Shown here piece by piece: positions 46,041-55,900 of a DNA stretch of 64,000 nt. This DNA comes from Anaspis maculata (lineage: Eukaryota; Arthropoda; Insecta; Coleoptera; Scraptiidae), in assembly GCA_949128115.1 (NCBI GenBank), contig OX421963.1:87677602-87741601 (forward strand). Direction: 5' to 3'. Both the position numbers and the translations under genes were made by a program. The notes beneath the pieces were generated by a model. It made no database searches, was not told where the DNA came from, and saw nothing but the letters and a program-made list of their open reading frames with translations. Numbering within the stretch: the first letter of the stretch is position 1; each line of letters begins with the position of its first letter.

Positions 46041-48652
46041 GAACCCGGGTCGTGAGAGGTTACTTGCTTTTTGCGCCGCGCATGTGGCACAGCCTCGTAC
46101 GTATTTTTGACGGAAGTAAACATCTTGGGCCAGTAGTACAGCTCCCTGACACGGTCATAGGTCTTCGCGATCCCGAGATGAGCGGACGCTGGGCTGTCAT
46201 GGCCGTGAGATAACACCCTTGAGCGACAGGACTTGGGCACCACCAACTTCCAGTCCGGAAAATTGGTTTCCACTTCACCCTGGCCGGGCACGTGTTTATG
46301 GAGCAACCCATCCAGACATCTCCAGTCCGGATACTTCTCAGGGGAAGCCTTGACATTGTCGACCATCCGGCGATACCACTGATCAGCCATACACGTATCG
46401 GGGTTCAAGAGCAGGAGTGCAACTTCTGGCAATGGAGCGCGGGACAGCGCGTCGGGAATTATGTTCAAAGCTCCCTTCCGGTGTTCGATCTCCATGTCGT
46501 ATTGCTGCAGCTTTAGCGACCATCGACAAAGACGACCCGTCGTGTCTTTCAGTCGTGCCAACCACAGCAAACTGTGATGGTCTGTGACGACCTTGAACTT
46601 GACACCCTCCAGGTAACACCTGAATTTGTCCACCGCGTGAAGTACAGCCATCAGCTCCTTTTCCGTCACAGTGTATTTTTTCTCTGCGCTTGACAGCGTT
46701 CTACTAGTGTATGCTATCACCACTTCCTTCCCTTGCGAATCCTCCTGCGTCAAAACGGCACCAACTCCCAAGTCCGACGCATCACACTGCACGGTGAACG
46801 TCTTCGTGAAGTCAGGACTTGCTAGGACCGGCGCTTCCACCAAGGCCGTCTTGATTTTCAGGAAGCTGCTGTCCGCTGCATCTGTCCATTCAAGCCGCTG
46901 GGATTTTCGCTTGCCTTTCATGAGCTCTGTCAAAGGTGCAGTCAAACACGAGAAGAATGGCAGGAATCGGCGGTAATACCCAACCAGGCCGATGAAACGC
47001 TTAAGTTCTGTGACCGTCTCCGGTCTCGGATAATTTAACATGGCGGTGATCTTCTCTGGGTCCGTCCGGAGCCCATCCCTATCGACGATGAAACCTAGGA
47101 ATCGCAAGGAAGGTTTGCAGAATTCACACTTGTCGAGGTTCAAAGTCAGATTCGCTTTCTTCAGACGTTGATATACGCTCTGCAATACCTCCATGTGCTT
47201 CTCCACAGTAGGCGTTGCCACGATTACGTCATCCAAATACACAAACACGTATGGTTCTAGGTCATAACCGAGGATTCCGTCCATCAGCCGCTGAAGAGTC
47301 TGCGCAGCGTTGCTGATGCCGAAGGGCAAAACCTCAAATTCAAACAAACCTCGAGACGGTATCACAAATGCTGTCTTCTCACAACTGTCCGGGTGTAACG
47401 GCACCTGCCAATAACTAGCCTTGAGATTCAGGCTGGTAAGGACTCTCGCTTGCGCCAACTTACTCAGGATTCGGTCCACGAAAGGTATCGGGTATGCGTC
47501 TCTCTTCGTGACACTGTTAAGCTTTCGGCCGTCGAAGCAAAAACGTAAGCTGCCGTCGTGCTTGCGCACCAACAAAACGGGCGACGCCCATGGACTCTTC
47601 GATGGACGGACAACTCCTAATTTTAGCATTTGATCGAGTTCTGCATGAAGATGTTCCAGCATATACGGGGAAATATTGTGGTGTCGCTGTTTTATTGGCA
47701 AGGCCGAACCGGTATCGATACGGTGTTCTACGGCCGTTGCTCTACCGAGCTTGGTCCCTTTCATCCAGGAGAGCTCCCTGAATCTCGAAACGATTTCCTC
47801 CAGCTGTAACTCCTGGTCTTTGTTCAAATCCGATCTGGCGTGCAAGCGGACTGTCGAAGGCTCAACCGTGCAGATCTCCGTGTTTCTCAAGCTCTTCAGG
47901 CGCAACCCATCCTTGCCTCCTACGAAGTAGCTATTGGTATGATAGTCTAACACTACACCGAACGTACGGCCAAAATCACTACCCAGGATGAAAGTGTGCG
48001 ACAGAGAAGGAACCAACAAGACCCGCAGCACTCGCACCATGGTTCCCACCTGCACCGGCATGTTAACGTAGCCAGAAATCTTCTGCTGTGCACCGTCTGC
48101 TGTACTGATGTTGGAGTCGGCTGATTCAAACACGCTCAATCCAAACAGGTCCACGTACCTCAACCCGTCTCGCCCCAGGACGCTATGACTTGCTCCAGTA
48201 TCGAGGAGGGCCACCACTTCTTTACCTAAAATCACTACTCGGACATATGGACGGTTGTCCAGCTTCTTCGGCACCAACATGAGCGAGAGATCCCGAGGGG
48301 TCTCCGCAGGAGAGAGGGTGATCGTTTCAGCGTCGGTTCCAGGATGATCAGGCTCAGTCGCTCGGGCTGTACTCGTGAAGAATTGTCTCAAATGTTCCAA
48401 CCACTGACCCCAGTCATCGTGCTTCCTGATCCTTTGAACTCTGGAACGAGTTCCTCGCTGATATCCCCTACAACCCTGCCTCTGAGGAGCGCGGATTGTC
48501 GGCTTCCTCTTCCTTGGCTCCACGCTGTTGACGCTGGCGGAAAAAGTCTGGAGAGGAAGCGGGGTACGCCGAAGGTTTACGAAGCGCCCCCGCGCCTCGC
48601 GTTTTTTGTGCACGTCGGGCAGTTTGGCCGGATGACGCCTTCTTTTCCACAC
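45962..48652 (-). CDS. Gypsy pol: protease, reverse transcriptase, RNase H (frameshifted before integrase)
   Basis: The 896-codon frame contains the aspartic protease motif ALLDTGASHSVLG (about residue 160) and reverse transcriptase with RFCFDGRKLNSVT and the catalytic YLDDVIVAT. RNase H follows with FTVQCDASDLGVGAVLT and TDHHSLLWL, then the start of the integrase zinc finger. It overlaps gag by about 76 bases and lies in the -1 frame relative to gag, consistent with programmed -1 frameshifting. Near 46105-46125 a single-base indel throws the reading into a nonsense tail ending at 45962, while the integrase continues in the neighbouring frame. This may be a real mutation or a sequence error. 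Confidence 0.92.
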   Translation of the reverse strand: MWKRRRHPAKLPDVHKKREARGRFVNLRRTPLPLQTFSASVNSVEPRKRKPTIRAPQRQGCRGYQRGTRSRVQRIRKHDDWGQWLEHLRQFFTSTARATEPDHPGTDAETITLSPAETPRDLSLMLVPKKLDNRPYVRVVILGKEVVALLDTGASHSVLGRDGLRYVDLFGLSVFESADSNISTADGAQQKISGYVNMPVQVGTMVRVLRVLLVPSLSHTFILGSDFGRTFGVVLDYHTNSYFVGGKDGLRLKSLRNTEICTVEPSTVRLHARSDLNKDQELQLEEIVSRFRELSWMKGTKLGRATAVEHRIDTGSALPIKQRHHNISPYMLEHLHAELDQMLKLGVVRPSKSPWASPVLLVRKHDGSLRFCFDGRKLNSVTKRDAYPIPFVDRILSKLAQARVLTSLNLKASYWQVPLHPDSCEKTAFVIPSRGLFEFEVLPFGISNAAQTLQRLMDGILGYDLEPYVFVYLDDVIVATPTVEKHMEVLQSVYQRLKKANLTLNLDKCEFCKPSLRFLGFIVDRDGLRTDPEKITAMLNYPRPETVTELKRFIGLVGYYRRFLPFFSCLTAPLTELMKGKRKSQRLEWTDAADSSFLKIKTALVEAPVLASPDFTKTFTVQCDASDLGVGAVLTQEDSQGKEVVIAYTSRTLSSAEKKYTVTEKELMAVLHAVDKFRCYLEGVKFKVVTDHHSLLWLARLKDTTGRLCRWSLKLQQYDMEIEHRKGALNIIPDALSRAPLPEVALLLLNPDTCMADQWYRRMVDNVKASPEKYPDWRCLDGLLHKHVPGQGEVETNFPDWKLVVPKSCRSRVLSHGHDSPASAHLGIAKTYDRVRELYYWPKMFTSVKNTYEAVPHARRKKQVTSHDPGSWVNRNAYRFRGKWFPWTLWDPSRAR

Positions 48653-49896
48653 CCAAAGCAGTGTAGCGCCTTACGCTTGCGCGGGCAGTCTCGCTTGACG
48701 TGTCCCTCTTCATTACAAGTCCAGCACTGTAGGCTTGATACCTGTCGCGTCATCGCGGCTCTTCCATTTCCACGGTATGAGTTATCCCGAGAGTTATCCT
48801 GTGGTATCTGGTAGGCCATATCAGGTTCCAGAGTGGAGACATTCCTGCGCGGTGGAGGTAAATACTTCCTCTTTGCGATCGCGGCACTTTCCAATGACCT
48901 ACAGACTTCCTCCAATCTGTCCAGTGTTCCAACTCCATGCACGCTGAGGTGTTCCTGGTATTGAGGTAACACATTGTCCTTTATAATGTTAAATTTCTCC
49001 TGCTCATCCAAAGGCTTGACTAGACGGCGGCAGAGATTATCCATTACCGAAAGGTAAATGACAATGCTCTCCTCTCTTCCCTGAGTTCGACCAACAATTT
49101 CCTGTTTCAGGTTCTTGTCGTAGTCCGTGGGAAGAAAATCTCTCCTCAAAGCTGCCACTAAATCGTCCCAGGACTGGACTCTGCCACTGTTTCGAACCCT
49201 GCGAAACCAAGTCAGTGCCTGTCCGGTGAATAGCTCTACCGCTGCTCTGTAGAGTTCCTCTTTGGATGTGTTCCTGGCGAAGCTGTACTCTTCCACTCTC
49301 TCTAGGAACGCGTTGACGGAACTGCAGGAGCTGCCATCAAACTTGATTTGCCATTTTTGAACAGGGACCGATTTACTGCTGGAACCACCTTGGGTCACAC
49401 TAGTCGCAGCCGACGTGTTGATAACTGCGGAGGCATTGGCGCTTACAGGAGTCTGCGCAGCATCTTCCGCCCGCTGGCGCAGCTCTGTCGTGTCTTCTTC
49501 CAAGGCCATAACCTCGATGAGTTTATCGTCTATGTATGGCTTCACCTCTTCGGTTACTGGTATACGTTGGATCCTCCCCAACACGTGTGCCAGTCGCGTC
49601 AGGATGCGACTGTGAACCAAGACGTTCATCCCATCGAAGTCGCCCAGTAATGCTGTAGTTTCCTTAATGGTCGTTTCAATTTCGGTCTTCTCCGTAGCGA
49701 AATCTGCATTTGGAGTCGCATACTCTATACCCGGTCTAGCCATATCCTCTTTGAGTTTTTTTCTCAAGCATTTTCGCTTCTGATCAAGCGAAGCCGCGGC
49801 CGTAGGGGTCATCCCCCGCACCTTGAGTTCATAGTTAATCTCGTAGGTGCGCAACATGTTGGGTTCTATATCACCCAAGTTCACCATTTTCACCAC
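48577..49896 (-). CDS. Gypsy gag polyprotein
   Basis: 439 residues. The N-terminal half is charged. A retrotransposon gag core carries ELFTGQALTWFRRVRN (about residue 240) and WDDLVAALRRDF. The C-terminus has a CCHC zinc knuckle, CWTCNEEGHVKRDC, and a second incomplete one, CFGCGKEGVIRPNC, in which the His is replaced. The product would form the capsid and bind the RNA. The ORF is intact. Confidence 0.93.
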   Translation of the reverse strand: MVKMVNLGDIEPNMLRTYEINYELKVRGMTPTAAASLDQKRKCLRKKLKEDMARPGIEYATPNADFATEKTEIETTIKETTALLGDFDGMNVLVHSRILTRLAHVLGRIQRIPVTEEVKPYIDDKLIEVMALEEDTTELRQRAEDAAQTPVSANASAVINTSAATSVTQGGSSSKSVPVQKWQIKFDGSSCSSVNAFLERVEEYSFARNTSKEELYRAAVELFTGQALTWFRRVRNSGRVQSWDDLVAALRRDFLPTDYDKNLKQEIVGRTQGREESIVIYLSVMDNLCRRLVKPLDEQEKFNIIKDNVLPQYQEHLSVHGVGTLDRLEEVCRSLESAAIAKRKYLPPPRRNVSTLEPDMAYQIPQDNSRDNSYRGNGRAAMTRQVSSLQCWTCNEEGHVKRDCPRKRKALHCFGCGKEGVIRPNCPTCTKNARRGGAS

Positions 49897-50375
49897 TCGA
49901 AGGTACTCTCAAAAAAAAATAACTCGAAGCCCTAGGTCACAAGTAGAAATACCCAAGAATACCCTAATATATCACACTAGCCACAAAACTAGCTAGCCAC
50001 CGCGAAATAAGTATTCCACACTTCACTATTCTTCGTACAGAAGAGAAAAATAAACATCCGCGAGGACAACTCAAAGGAACTGCGCTGCAAACTCGAACTC
50101 GATGAACGTGAATAAAATCGACTTGAAGTCTTCACTGGGTATCTACTCAAACAGCCGAGGTCGAGATTTTGCAACTTTCGCTCTTTTCCTTTACACAACA
50201 ACAACAACACAATCAAATGATTTTTCTTCTTGCCTCTGGTCTCCTATCAGTCCTATCCCTTATTCCCAATTTAGCGGTGCCTACATACAACTCGCTTCAC
50301 TCCCAAACCTTGTTCACCTACCATTCCAAAAATTTAAATTCCCGCTGAAAAAACAACAATCCAGCCCCAAAACGT

Positions 50376-50391
50376 TGGACGCCAAAATTTA
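50376..50391 (-). promoter_or_regulatory. Probable primer-binding site of the gypsy element
   Basis: TTTTGGCGTCCAACG on the minus strand starts within a few bases of the 5' LTR end, where the tRNA primer anneals in this class. The TGGCG start is common in gypsy primer sites. The tRNA was not identified. Confidence 0.45.
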
Positions 50392-51850
50392 TGCGGCGAT
50401 ATGGGGCTCGGCCCTAGAAATTCGCACGCAACGCGGCACTCAGTGGTTTGCTAGGGTTAGAGCTGGGTCGTGGGTTTTCTCGATGGTACGCAGGAGTACG
50501 ACGGCCGCAAAATTTATTAGGCGCCAACCAGAAAAGGCCGACGTACCGGCTCAGTTATCGCTGGGAGTCCTGGTTCCCCAACGATAGCCCTGCTTGGTTA
50601 GTTAAAATACCGATCGAGGAAGTAGATGTGGGATTCCGTCGCGACCCTCCTGTACGTGTGGTGCCGAACGGCACTGGCCGCCTAGTGTCAGCTGTCAACG
50701 TCAGTAACGTCACACGAAGGTCGACATTAGCAAAAAAAATAAAAGAGCGATTTGACGTTTCGGAATTTAATGACTGGAACCGGTTATTAACTACGGTAAA
50801 ATTTGGAATATAAGGTCTGTATTATTACAAAATGTGCAGAAGGCTTGCAGGGGCACGCTGCTGTCGCGGCTCAGTAGCCGTAAACTCAGCCGGAGGCACC
50901 CAGTGACCCTCAAGAGCCGTCACGCGAAGTGAGGTTATGTCGGACGTGAAAGATTCGCTTTCACCTAGCCGGAAACGAAAGACCACGGGGCGCAAGATGT
51001 AAAAGGGCGTTGTTTGGCGCGCCGCGGTTGCCCTGAGCTCAGTTCAAAAACGGTTGGCCCTAACACCGGATCACAACGGTGACAAAACTTGACCACGGTC
51101 CGTAGCTCTTCGCACACTAAACTAGGCTTAGCAAACTAATGAAAAGGACACGCCTCACCAACACGACGTCTCCCCGAGACCTCACCGACAACCTCCTAAG
51201 CTGGGGATGGACAGGAAGCTTGGCCCGTGTGGCTGGTGGTGATGGTCCCGTAGACTCCTGGCCGGCTCGGACGTTGCTGTCTGCGGCGTTCCTGCGGCGC
51301 TTAGATGGTCGGCAACCACGTGCAGGTACTACTGCGATGCTCTGCACAGCTCGGAGCCTTAGGGGGCGTCGCAACAGGCCTAACCGGTGGACTCTGTTGC
51401 GGCTCTCCTTCTGTGACAGGATCGATTCGAAAGGGAAAGAAAACGTCTCGGCAAGACACACCTTGCCTGTCCCAAGACAATGGGATGGTACTGGAGACCA
51501 GAGGGCTTTTCCTAGCCCTACGACCTAAAAGCGAACCCTGTACCACCAAGCTAGATCATAAAGACGGTCTTACCTCACAACGGGAGCGCTTTACCCCTGG
51601 GAGAAGTATTAAAAATACAAAATTCGAACGTGCCGTCGGCACCGAAGAGCCACCCCAGAGATTTTCCGCAGATGGATTCAATATCGCCGTTGGAGGATTT
51701 TTCCGGACGTTCCTTCTGGCTCTTATCACTTGAAAAACTCCTAAAAACGCAACCCGCTTATCTTCTGTCAGCCAGCAATTGTGGTGGGAATCCCGCCGAA
51801 TTTAAATGTTTAAAGTAGAGGTGGGTATGCTTGCACGTAGCAACGCTACA
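50392..51850 (-). repeat. 5' LTR (right on the plus strand)
   Basis: Same length as the other LTR. Differences seen include CACTCAGTGG for CACCCAGTGG and CAGTTATCGC for CAGTAATCGC. It would hold the element promoter; no TATA box was singled out. Confidence 0.95.
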
Positions 51851-52269
51851 GCAATTTGAACAGGCCTCAGAACAACAGGCACATAATTATGGAGATTTAT
51901 GATTAGCAAGAAAAACAATTCTACATCAGAATGCAATTTGGGCACCGTCTAATTTTTCAATAAACGGCAGAGAATACTTGGATTGCAGAATACCCCTATC
52001 GCTGGATTGGTCGCGGGGGTCCTCATTCCTGGCCTCCCAGATCTCCTGATCTCACAGTCCTAGATTACTATGTATGGGGCCACATGGAAGATCTAGAGGT
52101 CTACAAGACGGAAATGAACACCAGGAATGATTGCAGAGAAAAGATCATTGCAGTTGCTAATGAAACGCGGAACAATAGACCATCCATTCGAAAAGCCACT
52201 GGACTTTTAGTGACGAGATGTAGAAAATGCGTCGAAGTTGGGGGAGGGCATTTTGAAAACCATTTGTAA
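51851..52269 (+). pseudogene. Second partial mariner-like transposase (right arm)
   Basis: The plus strand reads RWIGRGGPHSWPPRSPDL again. After frameshifts it continues with TEMNTRNDCREKIIAVANET and ends CVEVGGGHFENHL. It is the inverted partner of 42217-43135, truncated at its N-terminus and separately decayed. Confidence 0.7.
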
Positions 52270-52990
52270 ATAACATGTAATGTATTTATCACCTATTGTT
52301 AGGAGTTTTGATTTTTTTTTCAAATGTTGCTTGTTTCCTGTTTGAAAAGTAGTAATTGCGATGAATTATCTCAAATCATACAGGAAATATCGCTAATAAA
52401 ATTTTCTATTTTTTTTTATTTATTTTTTTTACTGAACCTATTGAGGTGTGCCGTTCGCATTGGATAGCTGATTCTGTAGCATTTTTTCTCAACTTTCCAA
52501 ATACAATGGCATTTTTTTAGGAATCCGATGCGAAAATAGCTTTTTTGCCCAATAATTAATGGGGGCCATTTTTTTTAGTCCGGCCCTGGATTTTTCTATG
52601 CCTTGTTGGTCATTGTAATTGTTCTTGGTAAGAGACTTTCTCTGTCAAATTTCATTCGATTCCATTCATTTGTTCCAAAGTTATGACCTATCAAAGTTTT
52701 GACCAAAATACATAAATCACCCTGTAACTTTGAAACGCAGGATCTTAGAAAAATTTCGAAGCCAGATCCGGATCTGCCTCAAAAACTGGATCTATCCTTA
52801 AGCTATGTCGTATAAGTCATGAAACACCCTGTATAAGTGAGAATTACCTAGTAGTGTAGTTGACTTAGAACTCCAAATTTCGTGCTATAAATCGGATTAT
52901 AATTCGTATTTTAATTCTAAATACCTAGTTATAACTCGACATTGCGTGTTATGAGTCGGAATTTCGTGACATAAGTAAAACTTTTGTGCT

Positions 52991-55900
52991 TCAAATGGGA
53001 ATTTCGCCGGAGAAAGGAGTATCGTCTCCGTCTTCGTCATTCATCTTTGAAGGTAAATTATCATTTATCCATTTGATGCACGATTTTACTTTCTCAGGTA
53101 CCGTCTTTGGTTCTTGACGAGGTTCTTCATCATCTTTCTTCGCTGAAAGCAAAATAACTGAATGATGGAAATGTTTCAGATACGCATTCTAGACTCACTG
53201 GGGGGAAACTCGAATTCTTTCTTGAAGCCTGCTTTTGTCCTTATCATATTAATGTATTTCTGGAAAATCAAGAATGAGTTGAGTACTTGGATTTTTCGGT
53301 TTTCTGGATCTACTCGAATATTTTATGTACAATAGATATACTTCAAACCTCGGTTTAAACTCACCATCAACAGATTGAAAGTCTTTTCATCAGATCCAGT
53401 CATTACTTCACGAGCTTGGTTTGCGAACGACCACATTTCTAAATTGGGCATGTCCGTTGAATTAGCGAAGGAATTCATGAAAATCAGCGCAGTTTCGCAA
53501 GGAACCTCATCCAGTCGATAGAGCAGCATTGCCTCAGATAACAGATTATTCCGGATGAGAGCGTCCATTCCCTTCAATAGTGTCAATATTAAAAATTCAT
53601 TGCGGTACTTGACTGAATAGAAAATAATACGTACTGCATGGTGTTTGTAGAACTTATTCCATAGCGTGTAATTGTAAATAATTCTGTAGAACCCTGTCTC
53701 TTTGTAGTTGAACGTGATCCATTTTTCTTTTTTCCTTGGGATATATACTGCAATATGTTGGTTCATAAGATACCTACGTTCACAGGCTGTACCATTAAAC
53801 TACTCACACTTGTCCTGATCTTTGTCAAACCACGCCAGTGCTTTTTCTTCCAAATCCGTAGCGTAAAAAATCGGAATGGTCCATTTATATCTGGAAACAC
53901 CTGAATAATATTTGTTGTTATTTCACATCATGGTGAATTTAGACCTACCTGTTCGGAGACTTGATTTGTTTATTGTCTCTATCGACTTTTTGTAAAACGT
54001 AAGAGTCACTCTTTTCATCTTCGGACACTTTGATTATGGGGAATAGTTTTTGATACAAGTAAGTCTCTAAAAAGCCTCGGATGTCAGCATCTGATGGAGC
54101 GAAGCTTTCTACTATGTCTATAAAATCGTTGGTACAAGCAGTCTTGAATTGAAAGCGTCTGAGGTAAGTTTGCAAAGCTTGCCGGAACACTTCTTCACCG
54201 AGAATCTGTTCTACCATCCGCAATATTGCAGCTCCCTGCGAAAGTTTGAAAAGTGAAATATTCACAGAAGTATACATAACTGAAATTCTGGGAAAGCCCA
54301 AAGGAAGCTCAGAGCTGTACGAAAGACATAGTAGGAACAGCTGTATTGAAACATACTTTCAAATATGTGATGTTATTGAAATGGTGCTGAATACTCGCGG
54401 GGGATTCGACGTTGGACACGACCGCACTACTCTCAGTACTTTGATCCACATAGTAAATTTCTGGAAGGACAGCAGATGCAAACTCCCAAGTCTGTAAGAA
54501 CACTGTTCATAGAGTAAGAACTAATAGGTCGGTACTCGAGCGATTGAGAAAAGTGACTTACGGCATTATCCGACAACAAGTGTTCCTGCGCTTTTAGAGC
54601 CATGAGGACGGCGAGTCCTTCTGGTAACCAAATGTCATCCCACCATTTGATTGTTACTGGAAATTGATATTGATGTATTCAAACCTTCACTTCAGGAGGG
54701 CAGGTACAAATAGGTAGCTCACCGAGATTTCCGAACCAAGAATGAGCGACTTCGTGAGCTAAAACATTAGCGATTTTTGCCTCGCGGTATATCTTCAAGT
54801 TAGGGCTCAAAATGCCCAGCTTGGCTGTCACCAAACCCCAGTTCTCGGTTGCGGTACCGTCCGATCGGTCGTACTCAATGAAATCTAGAAAAAATACCAC
54901 ATTCCCATCACCTACTCAGGAATCAGCAGCCTAAGTAGTGCGGACACTAAGCATAAAATTCAGTATACATACTCAAAATGTATCCCTTGTTTAGACGAAA
55001 GGTCAGTGGTCGAAATGTACCGGAACAGACCGGAACGGCGTTCCGGTTCGTGAAATATTTTCAAAAACCGTTCCGTCTCGTGAAATTTTGTCGAAAGTCG
55101 TTCCGTTTCGTGAGAAATGTGCCGATAAAACGTTTAGACTTGTCTTCCAATCCCATTTTGTCTTTTGTTGAATTATTTTGATTTTATTGTCTTGTCATCA
55201 CATGCATTCTTTCAATAAATTTTAATCATACATTATTATTGTAGGGAAATCCATCCACGAAGAAAATTCAGTAATATCACTTTTTGAGCTGTTCGTGAAC
55301 TCAACGTAGAGTGATATATTGACCGCAACACATTTTTCTGGAACTCCATCAAAACATTAAATTTGTTGGAGGAAACCAGGCCCAATCCCTATTACTGATG
55401 AATTTAGGTACATCGTAAATGGGATATAATTGTCTACTGATTAGTAGGTACCTATCCTGAGCACATTAGGATTATCTGAAAAAACTGCTTGAACTTTTTA
55501 ATGGAGCAGAAATGAGGAAGTCTTGGAAATGGGGGGGGGGCAGTTTTGCCTACAGCGCTTGCTCGCTTCGCTCGCATCGAGAGTCCTAGCGTTCCGGTTC
55601 GTAAAAATTGCCATTTCGACCACTGCGAAAGGTTGTACTTTGACCTAAAGGCTCGGGTGGCTCGGGTGGCTCGGGTGGTTCTTGTAAGTTGAAGATGCCG
55701 AAGGTCTTACCAAATCGCTAATCAGTATCGTTTTTTTTTTCACTGAGAATAAAGCATTTGAACCTACTGTGGATGTCGTGCAGGCCGTCGGGATAACGCC
55801 TGCGAAATTTGTTGTTGATAGAAAAAGGGCCCTTAGGGCCTTCCAGTCCAGGTTCTGAGACGAGTTGATATTTTCAAAATAGGGAATCAACGAACTCAAT

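Larger units (their letters stand above)
43136..51850 (-). mobile_element. Full-length Ty3/gypsy LTR retrotransposon
   Basis: Two 1459-bp LTRs (43136-44594 and 50392-51850) enclose gag and pol on the minus strand. The target duplication is GCAA (43132-43135 and 51851-51854). The LTRs differ at only about four positions that I could spot, so insertion was recent. Order: LTR, gag, pol (protease, reverse transcriptase, RNase H, integrase), polypurine tract, LTR. No envelope-like ORF is seen. One frameshift in pol makes this copy probably defective. Confidence 0.95.
41654..52831. mobile_element. Mariner-like foldback transposon hosting a gypsy element
   Basis: The termini CAGGGTGTTTCATGACTTAT and their reverse complement are flanked by TA on both sides, as for Tc1/mariner. 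The arms (41654 to about 42450, and about 52020 to 52831) are inverted copies that include the 3' part of a transposase gene in each arm. Without the 8.7 kb gypsy insert at 43136-51850 the host element would be about 2.5 kb. Confidence 0.8.
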
